From Terrabacter sp. MAHUQ-38 (GTDB lineage Bacteria > Actinomycetota > Actinomycetes > Actinomycetales > Dermatophilaceae), in NCBI RefSeq assembly GCF_014518425.1, contig NZ_JACVCU010000005.1, forward strand, positions 372,678 through 436,677: a stretch of 64,000 nt of DNA. The letters run 5' to 3'. Position numbers and translations under genes: made by a program. Positions within the stretch are counted from its first letter, which is position 1. Every line of letters starts with the position of its first letter. The notes below the pieces were generated by a model. It saw only the letters and a program-made list of their open reading frames with translations. It ran no database searches and was not told the origin of the DNA. Shown here piece after piece: positions 42,072 to 50,565 of the stretch.

Positions 42072-45026
42072 ATGCGACCCGGAAGTCCCCATCGATCCCG
42101 ACGGGCGCGCGGAGCCCTGGCCGGAGGCTTGGCGCCCATCGCCCTGGCCGCCGTCACCATCGCCGGACCAGCGGCTGGCGCAGCCGAGAGCGCCGCGGCG
42201 GCCCCCGAGGTCAGCCCTCGACCGCAAAAGATGACCGTGACCGGTGCGGCCCTCGACCTCGCGGCCTCTGTCACCGTGGTCCGCGGCGTGGGCGCCGATC
42301 CGGCGGCCGTGACCGCGACCCTGGCGGCGCTGGCGGCCACGAACACCTCGGTCACGATCACCACCACCGATCCCGGCACGGGCGACACCGTCTACGTAGG
42401 CGGGCCGACCGAGACCGCACCGAGTCGTCCGGCGCTCGTCGCGCTCGGGGTGACCGCCGCGAACGGCCCAAGGCAGCAGGGCTACGTCCTGGCCAGCGGC
42501 ACGGACTCGCGCGGCCGCAAACGCGTCGTGCTCTCCGGCCACGACAAGGTGGGCACCTTCTACGCCGCCCAGACGCTGCGCCAGCTCCTGTCCCCCGACG
42601 CCACCGGGGCCTCCATTGACCGGGTGACGATCGAGGACTGGCCGGGCTTCGGGTTCCGCGGAGGCATGGACTCGGCCAACCCGCCGCCGCCTGGTGTCGC
42701 CCGCTGGACCACGGCCGACCGCCTCGAGCAGGTCGAGGTCCTGGCCCGCAACAAGATGAACCGCTTCTTCTACGGCCCGGCGATCGATCCGCGCACCGGC
42801 GGCTTGCCCGGGCAGGGCAGCTGGCGCACCGAGTACTCCACCCAGGAGCTCAACGACTTCGCCGCGATCGTCGCCAAGGCGAAGCGCCTGCACGTCGACT
42901 TCATCTACCGCATCTCGCCCGCTGCTCCCCTCGACCAGGCCTACGGGATCTGCCACTCGTCGGCCGATGACCGAGCCAAGCTGTTGGCCCGCCTCGACAC
43001 GCTGCGCTCGAAGGGCGTGCGCCACTTCGTCGTCGCCTGGGACGACATCGCCGCCGGCGAGCAGTTCACCTGCCCCGCAGACACTTCCGCCTACGGCACC
43101 CCCGGCCCGAACGGCACCAAGGTCGTCGACAAGGCGGCATGGGCTCGGGCGCAGGCAGCCGTCACGAACTACGTCCAGACCCAGTTCATCGCGAAGAACG
43201 CCCTCCCCCAGCTGTTCACTGTCCCGACGGAGTACGCGGGCGGCGCCGCTTCCTCGTACCGGGCCGTGTTCGACCAGTCGCTGAGCCCGGCCGTTGGGAT
43301 CTACTGGACCGGACCCGAGGTCATCTCGCCGACCATCGGCGTCGCCGACCTCACCGCGGCGTCACAGACCTTCCCGCGACACACCCTCGCGATCTGGGAC
43401 AACTACCCGGTCAACGACCAGGTCTGGGACCGCCTGCACCTGGGACCTGTCCAGGGGCGCGACGCCGGGCTCGGCCGCGCCCCGGGGATCCTCTTCAACG
43501 AGATGACCCAACAGGGCCCCTCACAGCTGCCGCTCCTGACCGCTGCAGACTACGCCTGGAACCCCGCGAACTACGACGCCGAGAAGGCGTGGGGCCGAGC
43601 CATCGCGACCCTGGGCGCGTCACGCGCGGCTGACCTGCGAACCTTCGCCGAGCTGAACCGATCGTCCGCGCTCACGCACGCCGACTCACTCGCCCTCGCC
43701 GAGGGCATCGACGCGTTCCGTCAGGCTTTGCGGACCAACACGAACGTGGCGGCAACCGCGAGCACCCTCAAGCAGAAGCTCACCTCCGTCCGCGCCGCCG
43801 GAACCAACCTCCAGACGATGCAGACCAGTTTCGCCAGCCAGGCCCGACCCTGGCTGCAGCAAACGGTGCGTCTCGCCGACGCCGGATCCATCGCCGTCGA
43901 CCTGCTGGTCGCCGAACGCAACGGCCAGACGATGACGGCCGAAACCCTACGAGCCCAGCTCATCGGGCAGCTCCCGTCAATCGCCGCCGAACCAGCCGCG
44001 GTGGGCGCGGGCGTCCTGCCGGCGCTCGTGTCCTTCGCGCTGCGCCGCGGGATCGACACCATCGACCTCAGCGGCGACGGCCGCGCCGACGTGCTGGCCG
44101 TCAACAGCGCAGGCGAGCTCAAGGCGTACGAGAACCAACGCACGACCTACAACTGGCCCGAGTTGGAGGCGACGGGCGTGAGGGTCGGCGAGGGGTGGAG
44201 CGCCTCTATGCTCCCCATCCCGGGAGATCTTGACGGGGACCGGCTCGCAGACCTGCTCGCCGTCACCCCATCCGGCCAGCTCATGCAGTATCGGAACACG
44301 GGAGCCTCCTTCGGAAGCATCGCCCCGAACGGGGTGCAGGTCGGCAGCGGCTGGCAAGGCGCCCTCGCGGTCCGATCGGCTGACCTCGACGCCGACGGGC
44401 GCGCCGACCTGCTCGGCGTCTTCCCCGACGGAAGCCTCCTGGCCTTCCGCAACACCGGCATGAGCGCGGCGGGAGCGGTCACGTGGGCGGCTCCGCTCAC
44501 CGTCGGCCAAGGATGGTCGGCAAACGAGCTGCCGTTCGTCGGTGACCTGAACGCCGACGGTCGTGCAGACCTCATGACGATCAAGCCGGACGGCACACTC
44601 TGGCACTTCCTCAACACGGGCAGTCTGTCCGGGACGACGTTCGCCGCCGGCCAGAAGGTCGGCCAGGGGTGGACGGGCTATCTCGACATGCATGTCGTCG
44701 ACCTCGACGGCGACGCCCGCGCCGACGTCTTGGGCGTCATGGGCAATGGAGAACTGCGCGCCTTCCGTAACGCCGGAGTCACGCCGGCAAGCACCGGTGC
44801 GTACGTGAGGTTCGGTGCGGGCGTGTCGGTGGGCGGCGGATGGAGCGCCTCGAACCTGCCCGTCCCGACCGACTTCAACGGCGACGGTCGCGCCGACTTG
44901 GTGTCGATCGCAAGCAGCGGTTACCTGGTCACGAATGTCAACGCTGGTCGCTTCGACAGCGGCTTGATGTTCCCCACCGGCGTGTGGCACGGCCCAGGTT
45001 GGACGGGGACGCAGTTCCTGCGCTGA
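42072..45026 (+). CDS. Secreted GH84 beta-N-acetylglucosaminidase with FG-GAP-type repeats
   Basis: 984 aa. Signal peptide (about 1-38), then a GH20b/GH84 N-terminal domain (about 45-150, VSPRPQKMTVTG). The GH84 barrel spans about 180-470, with FRGGMDS, KMNRFFYGPAIDP, DFIYRISPAAPL and the catalytic pair Asp324-Asp325 in VAWDDIAAG, plus IWDNYPVND. GH84 enzymes use substrate-assisted catalysis on beta-linked GlcNAc (hyaluronan, mucin O-glycans, O-GlcNAc). A helical region follows, and residues about 665-984 hold about six DxDxDG-type repeats of about 50 aa, probably a GlcNAc-binding or calcium-binding propeller. The ATG at 42072 has GGAG eight bases upstream. It supplies sugar for the adjacent importer operon. 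Confidence 0.88.
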   Translation: MRPGSPHRSRRARGALAGGLAPIALAAVTIAGPAAGAAESAAAAPEVSPRPQKMTVTGAALDLAASVTVVRGVGADPAAVTATLAALAATNTSVTITTTDPGTGDTVYVGGPTETAPSRPALVALGVTAANGPRQQGYVLASGTDSRGRKRVVLSGHDKVGTFYAAQTLRQLLSPDATGASIDRVTIEDWPGFGFRGGMDSANPPPPGVARWTTADRLEQVEVLARNKMNRFFYGPAIDPRTGGLPGQGSWRTEYSTQELNDFAAIVAKAKRLHVDFIYRISPAAPLDQAYGICHSSADDRAKLLARLDTLRSKGVRHFVVAWDDIAAGEQFTCPADTSAYGTPGPNGTKVVDKAAWARAQAAVTNYVQTQFIAKNALPQLFTVPTEYAGGAASSYRAVFDQSLSPAVGIYWTGPEVISPTIGVADLTAASQTFPRHTLAIWDNYPVNDQVWDRLHLGPVQGRDAGLGRAPGILFNEMTQQGPSQLPLLTAADYAWNPANYDAEKAWGRAIATLGASRAADLRTFAELNRSSALTHADSLALAEGIDAFRQALRTNTNVAATASTLKQKLTSVRAAGTNLQTMQTSFASQARPWLQQTVRLADAGSIAVDLLVAERNGQTMTAETLRAQLIGQLPSIAAEPAAVGAGVLPALVSFALRRGIDTIDLSGDGRADVLAVNSAGELKAYENQRTTYNWPELEATGVRVGEGWSASMLPIPGDLDGDRLADLLAVTPSGQLMQYRNTGASFGSIAPNGVQVGSGWQGALAVRSADLDADGRADLLGVFPDGSLLAFRNTGMSAAGAVTWAAPLTVGQGWSANELPFVGDLNADGRADLMTIKPDGTLWHFLNTGSLSGTTFAAGQKVGQGWTGYLDMHVVDLDGDARADVLGVMGNGELRAFRNAGVTPASTGAYVRFGAGVSVGGGWSASNLPVPTDFNGDGRADLVSIASSGYLVTNVNAGRFDSGLMFPTGVWHGPGWTGTQFLR

Positions 45027-45036
45027 CGAGCACGTC

Positions 45037-45073
45037 CGGTCCCGCAACCTCCATCTCGTCGGTTGCGGGACCG
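45037..45073 (+). terminator. GH84 terminator
   Basis: A perfect 13-bp stem CGGTCCCGCAACC / GGTTGCGGGACCG with an 11-nt loop begins 11 bp after the GH84 stop. No T-run follows. Confidence 0.7.
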
Positions 45074-45168
45074 CAGTGCGCCCGCCCATGGTGAACCGAC
45101 GCTGATGAAGTGGGGAACCAGTGGCGACGACGGACGGCGGCCGTGCGCTGGCCCGACGCAAGCGCTGA

Positions 45169-45399
45169 GCCTGGGCACGAAACGCTGCTGCGCCTGCTCA
45201 GGCGGCCCTTGACGGCGCAGGCCGACTGCCCGAACAGCTCGCGTCAGCCATCCGCGACTTCGTCATCCACCATGCCAACGACCACACCACCGCACGCGTG
45301 ATCAACTACGAGCTCGCCGCGCTGACTGAGGCCCATCGCCGCGAGATCGGCCGCCTACGCCACACCGGCCGACCTCTGCGGACGGCGGTCAGGGACTAA
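45169..45399 (+). pseudogene. Remnant of a TetR-family regulator (C-terminal part)
   Basis: Reading from after a TGA at 45166-45168 to the TAA at 45397-45399 gives LPEQLASAIRDFVIHHANDH then TTARVINYELAALTEAHRRE. This resembles the ligand-domain segment of KstR-like TetR regulators (helix with HHxxH and an N/xELAALTxxHRxEI stretch). There is no DNA-binding domain and no start codon; a short in-frame piece upstream (45121-45165) ends at the TGA. It looks like a decayed gene. It is assigned by pattern only. Confidence 0.45.
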
Positions 45400-45456
45400 G
45401 TCGGGGCGCTCGTCACTCAGTTGGGCAAGCATCGGCTGTTCGGATCCGCCGGACAC

Positions 45457-45498
45457 AAACAGCCCCTGACCGGCGTTTCCGCTGGTCAGGGGCTGTTT
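45457..45498 (-). terminator. Terminator of the tRNA cluster
   Basis: A 15-bp perfect stem (AAACAGCCCCTGACC / GGTCAGGGGCTGTTT) with a 12-nt loop. On the minus strand it ends in TTTG, directly downstream of tRNA-Val. It is among the strongest intrinsic terminators in the window and symmetrical enough to work both ways. Confidence 0.8.
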
Positions 45499-45506
45499 CG
45501 TGCTGG

Positions 45507-45578
45507 TGGGCGATACTGGGTTTGAACCAGTGACCTCTTCCGTGTCAAGGAAGCGCGCTACCGCTGCGCCAATCGCCC
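45507..45578 (-). tRNA. tRNA-Val (anticodon GAC)
   Basis: Acceptor GGGCGAT / ATCGCCC, anticodon loop TTGACAC, T-arm GGTTCAAACC, discriminator A, no encoded CCA. Third gene of the tRNA Gly-Cys-Val cluster. Confidence 0.95.
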
Positions 45579-45603
45579 GTGGGTCCTGCTGGGTGTTGCA
45601 CCG

Positions 45604-45674
45604 AGGTGGAGACGGGATTTGAACCCGTGTACGCGGCTTTGCAGGCCGCTGCCTCGCCTCTCGGCCACTCCACC
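45604..45674 (-). tRNA. tRNA-Cys (anticodon GCA)
   Basis: Acceptor GGTGGAG / CTCCACC, anticodon loop CTGCAAA, T-arm GGTTCAAATCC, discriminator U. It lies between tRNA-Gly and tRNA-Val on the same strand. Confidence 0.95.
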
Positions 45675-45703
45675 GTGGAAGGCACGTGGAACTGCTGCCT
45701 CCG

Positions 45704-45776
45704 AGCGGACGACCGGGCTCGAACCGGCGACCTCAACCTTGGCAAGGTTGCGCTCTACCAACTGAGCTACGTCCGC
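45704..45776 (-). tRNA. tRNA-Gly (anticodon GCC), copy 2
   Basis: Identical in all 73 positions to the gene at 21535-21607 and in the same orientation. Anticodon loop TTGCCAA. First gene of the three-tRNA transcript. Confidence 0.95.
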
Positions 45777-45817
45777 GGAACACCAGCGGTGTAACTTCCC
45801 CGCTGCGTGCTTGGTAG

Positions 45818-45846
45818 ACATTAGCCGATCGCCCGACGAGATACAA
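45818..45846 (-). promoter_or_regulatory. Promoter of the tRNA cluster
   Basis: Minus strand: -35 TTGTAT (45846-45841), 17-bp spacer, -10 TAATGT (45823-45818). The start point would be near 45811, about 35 nt upstream of tRNA-Gly. Confidence 0.6.
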
Positions 45847-45866
45847 AACCGGCCTCGGCGTCCCCT

Positions 45867-47054
45867 TCAGCGCCGTCCGGCACCCCCGTCGGAGGCCCCC
45901 CGAGCGGCTTCCTCAGCCGCGTCGCGGGCCGCCTGCGCCCCCTTGTCGACCCCCCGCTCGAGTGCGGCGCGAAGGGGTCCACGGTCGGTGCTCTCGTACT
46001 GCTGCTCGCGGCCCCGACCCGCCCCGTCGGCCGGCGCGGCCGGCCCAGCTGGCCCACCCCCCTCGGTCTCACCGGAAGCGTCGGCAGCATCGCCGGCGTC
46101 GGTGCGGCTCAGCAGGCCACCGGCGCCATCCATGGCCCAGTTCACGAGGCGTACGTCCGCCCCCTCGTGCAGCTCCACCGGCCACAGCGTCCGCACAGCC
46201 GCGTTGAGTCCGGCGCCGATGAGAATGGCGACAGCGAGCGCGTACAGCCAGATCAGCAGGACGATCGGGGTGCTGAGGGGGCCGTAGATCGACGTGCCGC
46301 CCATCGACGCCTCGAGGGAGATCCGCACGACGTACGACGCCCCGAGCCAGATCGCCATCGCGAGGACGGCACCTGGGATGTTGCGTCGCCAAGGCGCCCG
46401 TCGTGGCGTCGACACGTGGTACATCGAGGCGAGCAGCAGGACGCCGAGCAGGACGAGGGTCGGCCAGTACAGCGCCCTGGTCACGGTCGCGGCGACATCG
46501 GGCAGCCACGACGACAGCAGCTCAGGCCCGAGGAGCATCAACGGCAGCACGACGACGGCCGAGACGATGCCGAACGAGTAGAGCAGCAGGCTGAACGCCC
46601 GCATGTGCACGATGCCGCGGGCATCCCGCTGCCCGTACATGATCGAGACGGTGTCGACGAAGACGTTGAGCGCGCGGGAGCCGGACCACAGTGAGAGGAG
46701 AAAGCCCACGGAGATGATGTCGAAGCGCCCGCCGCGCAGGACGTCGCCGATGGTCGGCAGCAGTAGCTCGTTGATGCTGGACTCGCTCAGGAAGCGGGAT
46801 GCGTAGACCTCGATCGCCGAGACGATGCTCTCGGTCGTGTCGGGTCCGATCCAACCGCCGACGAAACCGAGGCCGCCGAAGATCCCGAGCACCAGCGGCG
46901 GCAGGCTGAGGAGCATGAAGAACGCCCCCTCGGCCGCGAGCCCCGTGACGCGGTAGCGCAGGCAGACCCGGATCGTCTCCAGGGTCAGCCGCGCGAGCGG
47001 GATGCCCCATGGGACCCGCTCCAGCCCTGACCGCACCCTCGTCCGCATGCCCAT
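45867..47054 (-). CDS. YihY/BrkB-family membrane protein
   Basis: 395 aa with about six to seven membrane helices across residues 35-300, for example FFMLLSLPPLVLGIFGGLGF and IVLLIWLYALAVAILIGAGL, the family hallmark being the LLxWLYxxAxxxxxGAxLNA segment. The function of the family is unsettled; it was once called ribonuclease BN in error. A polar Ala/Gly-rich tail of about 90 residues follows, probably disordered. It stands alone between the tRNA cluster and the acyl-CoA dehydrogenase gene. Confidence 0.88.
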   Translation of the reverse strand: MGMRTRVRSGLERVPWGIPLARLTLETIRVCLRYRVTGLAAEGAFFMLLSLPPLVLGIFGGLGFVGGWIGPDTTESIVSAIEVYASRFLSESSINELLLPTIGDVLRGGRFDIISVGFLLSLWSGSRALNVFVDTVSIMYGQRDARGIVHMRAFSLLLYSFGIVSAVVVLPLMLLGPELLSSWLPDVAATVTRALYWPTLVLLGVLLLASMYHVSTPRRAPWRRNIPGAVLAMAIWLGASYVVRISLEASMGGTSIYGPLSTPIVLLIWLYALAVAILIGAGLNAAVRTLWPVELHEGADVRLVNWAMDGAGGLLSRTDAGDAADASGETEGGGPAGPAAPADGAGRGREQQYESTDRGPLRAALERGVDKGAQAARDAAEEAARGASDGGAGRR

Positions 47055-47154
47055 CGACTCCGAGGCTACGGGGGCGCGACGCCGGACGTCAGGATGGCCG
47101 GCGCGACACGGGCTGAACGGGACACCGTGATCCGCCGCGGCCTAGTCTCGGCGG

Positions 47155-48795
47155 GTGAGCACCCATGACGTGACGAACCAGGTGCCGCCGTTCGTCGACG
47201 GTGACTTCCTTGCCGACGACGTGGCGTTGATCGAGGCCGTCCAGCGCTGGTCGGGACCCGAGGGGGTCGAGACGCTCGCACCGCTCGGCCGCCTGGCAGG
47301 CACCGATCAGGCGCAGGAGCACGGCCGCCTCGCCGACGCGTATCGGCCGGTCCTGCGCACCCATGACGCGCGTGGCAACCGCGTCGACGAGGTCGAGTTC
47401 CACCCCTCGTGGCACTGGCTCATGACGCAAGCCGTCGGCGCCGGGCTGACCGCCGAACCATGGACACGGCCCGTGTCGTCGGGGGCCCACGTGCGCCGCG
47501 CTGCGGGGTTCGTCCTGTGGTCCCGCGTCGAGGCGGGCCACGCCTGCCCCATCTCGATGACGTATGCCGCCGGGTCGGCCCTGCGCCACGACCCCACGTT
47601 GGGTTCACGCTGGCTGCCGGCCCTGGCCAGCCGCTCGTACGACGTCGGGATCAGGCCGGTGACCGAGAAGGCGGGCGCCATCTCCGGGATGGGGATGACG
47701 GAGAAGCAGGGCGGCTCGGACGTGCGCGCCAACACGACCCGCGCAGTACCGACGGCCGGAGGACCTTTGCCGGGCGAGACGTACCGGCTGACCGGCCACA
47801 AGTGGTTCTGCTCGGCACCGATGAGCGACGTCTTCCTCATGCTCGCGCAGGCGCCGGGCGGGCTCACCTGCTTCGTCGTGCCACGCGCCCTGGACGACGG
47901 CACACGCAACCCGTTCGCGCTGCACCGCCTCAAGGACAAGCTCGGCAACCACTCGAACGCGGCCAGCGAGGTGGAGCTCGACTGGACGTGGGGCAGCCGG
48001 CTCGGCGACGAGGGTCGCGGCGTCCGGACCATCATCGACATGGTCGCGGCCACGCGGCTCGACTGCGTGCTGGGCTCGACCGCCACCATGCGCGACGCAC
48101 TCTCCCGTGCTGTCCACCACGCCCGCCATCGGTTCGCCTTCGGGTCCCGGCTCGTCGACCAGCCGCTGATGCGCAACGTCCTCGCCGACCTGGCCCTCGA
48201 GGCCGAGGCAGCCACGGTGCTCGGGATGCGGCTCGCCCACGCCCTCGACCGGGGTGAGACCGACCTCTTGAGGCTCGGCGTCGCGCTCGGCAAGTTCTGG
48301 GTGTGCAAGCGAACCGCCCCGATGGTCGCGGAGGCGCTCGAGTGCCTGGGCGGCAACGGCTACGTCGAGGAGAACGGGCTGGCCCGGCTCTACCGGGAGG
48401 CGCCGCTCAACTCGATCTGGGAGGGGTCGGGCAACGTCAACGCGCTCGACGTCGTCCGGGCCGTGAGCCGCGAGCCGGCCTGCCTCGAGGCGCTGACGAA
48501 GGAGCTGCACCAGATCCGAGGTCAGAGCCACGAGCTCGACGCGCACGTGGACTCCGCTGTGGCTCAAGCCCATTCGCTTGATCCGACGTCTGCGGAAGCC
48601 GCTTTCGGCGCCCGGTCCGTCGTCGAACGGCTCGCTCTTGCGCTCCAGGCCGGGCTGCTGGTCCAACACTCCCCCGGCCCGGTCGCCGACGCGTTCATCG
48701 CGAGCCGGATCGCCGGCCGACGCGGCCACACGTTCGGGTCGCTCGATACCGACCTCGCGGGCGTGGCCTCGACCCTCATCGACCGAGCCGGCTGA
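47155..48795 (+). CDS. AidB-type acyl-CoA dehydrogenase
   Basis: 546 aa, the length of AidB/isovaleryl-CoA dehydrogenase-like proteins rather than the 380-aa enzymes. Motifs: MGMTEKQGGSDVRANTT, GHKWFCSAPMSDVFLML, and the catalytic-region LNSIWEGSGNVNALDV. E. coli AidB is induced by alkylating agents and binds DNA; most homologues act as acyl-CoA dehydrogenases or are uncharacterised. The GTG at 47155 (VSTHDVTNQ) was chosen; no strong ribosome site is seen. It converges on ppk2. Confidence 0.88.
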   Translation: MSTHDVTNQVPPFVDGDFLADDVALIEAVQRWSGPEGVETLAPLGRLAGTDQAQEHGRLADAYRPVLRTHDARGNRVDEVEFHPSWHWLMTQAVGAGLTAEPWTRPVSSGAHVRRAAGFVLWSRVEAGHACPISMTYAAGSALRHDPTLGSRWLPALASRSYDVGIRPVTEKAGAISGMGMTEKQGGSDVRANTTRAVPTAGGPLPGETYRLTGHKWFCSAPMSDVFLMLAQAPGGLTCFVVPRALDDGTRNPFALHRLKDKLGNHSNAASEVELDWTWGSRLGDEGRGVRTIIDMVAATRLDCVLGSTATMRDALSRAVHHARHRFAFGSRLVDQPLMRNVLADLALEAEAATVLGMRLAHALDRGETDLLRLGVALGKFWVCKRTAPMVAEALECLGGNGYVEENGLARLYREAPLNSIWEGSGNVNALDVVRAVSREPACLEALTKELHQIRGQSHELDAHVDSAVAQAHSLDPTSAEAAFGARSVVERLALALQAGLLVQHSPGPVADAFIASRIAGRRGHTFGSLDTDLAGVASTLIDRAG

Positions 48796-48808
48796 CCGAG
48801 CCGGCACG

Positions 48809-49738
48809 TCAGCTCTCGGCGAGCCGCCTCTTCTCGACCTCGACGTCGAAGTCCGCCTCCGGCCACTGGAGGTCCATGCCACGCAGGGCGTCGAGCAGCA
48901 CCTGCTGCACGGCGAGCCGTGCATACCACTTGCGGTCGGCGGGCACGACGTACCACGGCGCGCCGGCGGTCGAGGTGGTGTCGAGGACTGCTTGGTACGC
49001 CTCCATGTAGTCGCTCCAGCGCGCTCGTTCGTCGACGTCGCCCGGGTTGTACTTGTAGTACTTGTCCGGCCGATCCAGTCGCTGCTGGAGCCGCGCCTGC
49101 TGCTCGTCCTTGGAGATGTGGGTGAGGATCTTGATGACCGTCGTGCCCGCAGCGGTGACCTCACGCTCGAACTCGTTGATCTCCGCGTAACGGGCGGACC
49201 ACACCTCCTCGGGCACGAGCTGGTGCACCCGGACGATGAGCACGTCCTCGTAGTGCGACCGGTCGAAGACCCCGAGCTGGCCGGGAGCCGGCAGCGCGTT
49301 CCGGATCCGCCAGAGGTAGTGGTGGGCGAGCTCCTCCTTGGTCGGCGCCTTGAAGGCGATCGCCTTGACGCCCTGCGGGTTCACCGAGATGACGTGGCGC
49401 ATGATGCCGCCCTTGCCGGAGGTGTCCATGCCCTGCACGACGAGCAGCACCGAACGCGTGGATCCCGCGGTCGACTCGGCGAAGAGCCGCTCGAGCAGGT
49501 CGGCGAGCTCGTCCTCGCACGCGGCGAGTGCGGCCGCCCCAGCCAGCTTGTCTCCCGAGAACGCGGGTGTCGCCCGCGTGTCGACGTCGGCGAGACGGAA
49601 GCCGCTGCCCGGAGCAACGCGTAGGGCTTCGGCGAAGTCGCCGAGCAGGCCGACGGCGGCGCGCTCCTCGGCGGCCACGCGCTTGTCGTGCGCCGCCTTC
49701 TGCTTCTGCTGGTCCTTCGCCTTCGCGCCTTTGCCCAT
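48809..49738 (-). CDS. ppk2: Polyphosphate kinase 2
   Basis: 309 aa. Walker A GMDTSGKGG (103-111) and Walker B FDRSHYEDV (158-166) are those of PPK2; YYKYNPGDVDERARWSDY matches the lid module. The enzyme moves phosphate between polyphosphate and nucleotides. The single-domain form with the GMDTSGKGG sequence fits the class that phosphorylates AMP/ADP or GDP from polyphosphate; the exact class cannot be read. A Lys/Gln-rich N-terminus (1-25) precedes the domain. It is divergent from the RibD-like gene. Confidence 0.92.
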   Translation of the reverse strand: MGKGAKAKDQQKQKAAHDKRVAAEERAAVGLLGDFAEALRVAPGSGFRLADVDTRATPAFSGDKLAGAAALAACEDELADLLERLFAESTAGSTRSVLLVVQGMDTSGKGGIMRHVISVNPQGVKAIAFKAPTKEELAHHYLWRIRNALPAPGQLGVFDRSHYEDVLIVRVHQLVPEEVWSARYAEINEFEREVTAAGTTVIKILTHISKDEQQARLQQRLDRPDKYYKYNPGDVDERARWSDYMEAYQAVLDTTSTAGAPWYVVPADRKWYARLAVQQVLLDALRGMDLQWPEADFDVEVEKRRLAES

Positions 49739-49818
49739 GGCGTCATCCTGCCTGACGGGGGCCTGACGCGAGGGTCAGCGCGCGGGCCGATCTGTCCCCG
49801 GTCCCCGATACTGGCGTC

Positions 49819-50565
49819 ATGCGCCTCATCGTGCCCGGCAGTTCCGGCTTGTCCAGCCTCGACGACCTCGATGCGGCAGGGCTTTTCAGGGTCTACGCGA
49901 CACCTGGACCCAACTGGGTCCGCTGCAACATGGTGACCTCGCTCGACGGAGCCGCCACGGGGCCGGACGGCCGGTCGGGGTCGATCAACAACGAGGCGGA
50001 CCACATCGTCTTCGAGGTGCTTCGCGCGTCCAGCCACGTCGTCGTCGTCGGCGCGGGCACGATCCGCACAGAGGCCTATCCCCCGCTGTCCGTGCAGGAC
50101 TCGCTCGTCGACCTGCGCCGTGAGCGCGGTCTGCCCGATATCCTGCCCCTCGTCGCCGTGAGCAACCGCGGCGCCGTGCCGCCCACCCTGAGCGGATGCC
50201 GTGACGGCCGGGCGCTCCTCGCCGTGCCCTCGTCGGCAACCGGCCTCGACGCCGCCCGCGCCGACCTCGGGCCCGACAACGTCCTCGTCTGCGGCGATGA
50301 CGTCGTCGACCTGGCCGCTCTCGTCGCGGCCCTCCGCGAGCGTGGCTGGGGCCAGGTCCTGACCGAGGGCGGCCCCGGACTGCTGGGGTCGTTCCTGGCG
50401 GCCGGGCAGATCGACGAGCTCTGCTACACGCTCGTCCCGCAGGTCGTCGGCGGCGAGCACCCGCGCACGGTCGGACCGCAGGCGGTGCCGGCCGAGCTCC
50501 ACCTCGAGACGCTCGTCGAGCAGGACGGCACGATCATGGGCCGGTGGCTCGTCCGTCGCCGCTGA
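49819..50565 (+). CDS. RibD C-terminal-type reductase (pyrimidine reductase family)
   Basis: 248 aa dihydrofolate-reductase-like fold: VRCNMVTSLDGAATGPDG, VVVGAGTIRTEAYPPL and LTEGGPGLLGSFL are the RibD-C signatures for NADPH-dependent reduction of a ribosyl-aminopyrimidine. There is no deaminase domain, and no rib genes are nearby; many actinobacterial genomes carry stand-alone paralogues of unknown role. Its last 32 bp overlap the 3' end of the convergent hydrolase gene. Confidence 0.85.
   Translation: MRLIVPGSSGLSSLDDLDAAGLFRVYATPGPNWVRCNMVTSLDGAATGPDGRSGSINNEADHIVFEVLRASSHVVVVGAGTIRTEAYPPLSVQDSLVDLRRERGLPDILPLVAVSNRGAVPPTLSGCRDGRALLAVPSSATGLDAARADLGPDNVLVCGDDVVDLAALVAALRERGWGQVLTEGGPGLLGSFLAAGQIDELCYTLVPQVVGGEHPRTVGPQAVPAELHLETLVEQDGTIMGRWLVRRR

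Noticed and set aside
21535-45776. Integrative element or genomic island with tRNA attachment sites
   Set aside because: No integrase, excisionase, relaxase or phage gene was found, and the repeats are entire tRNA genes rather than a tRNA 3' end plus a partial copy. Kept only as a recombination hypothesis.
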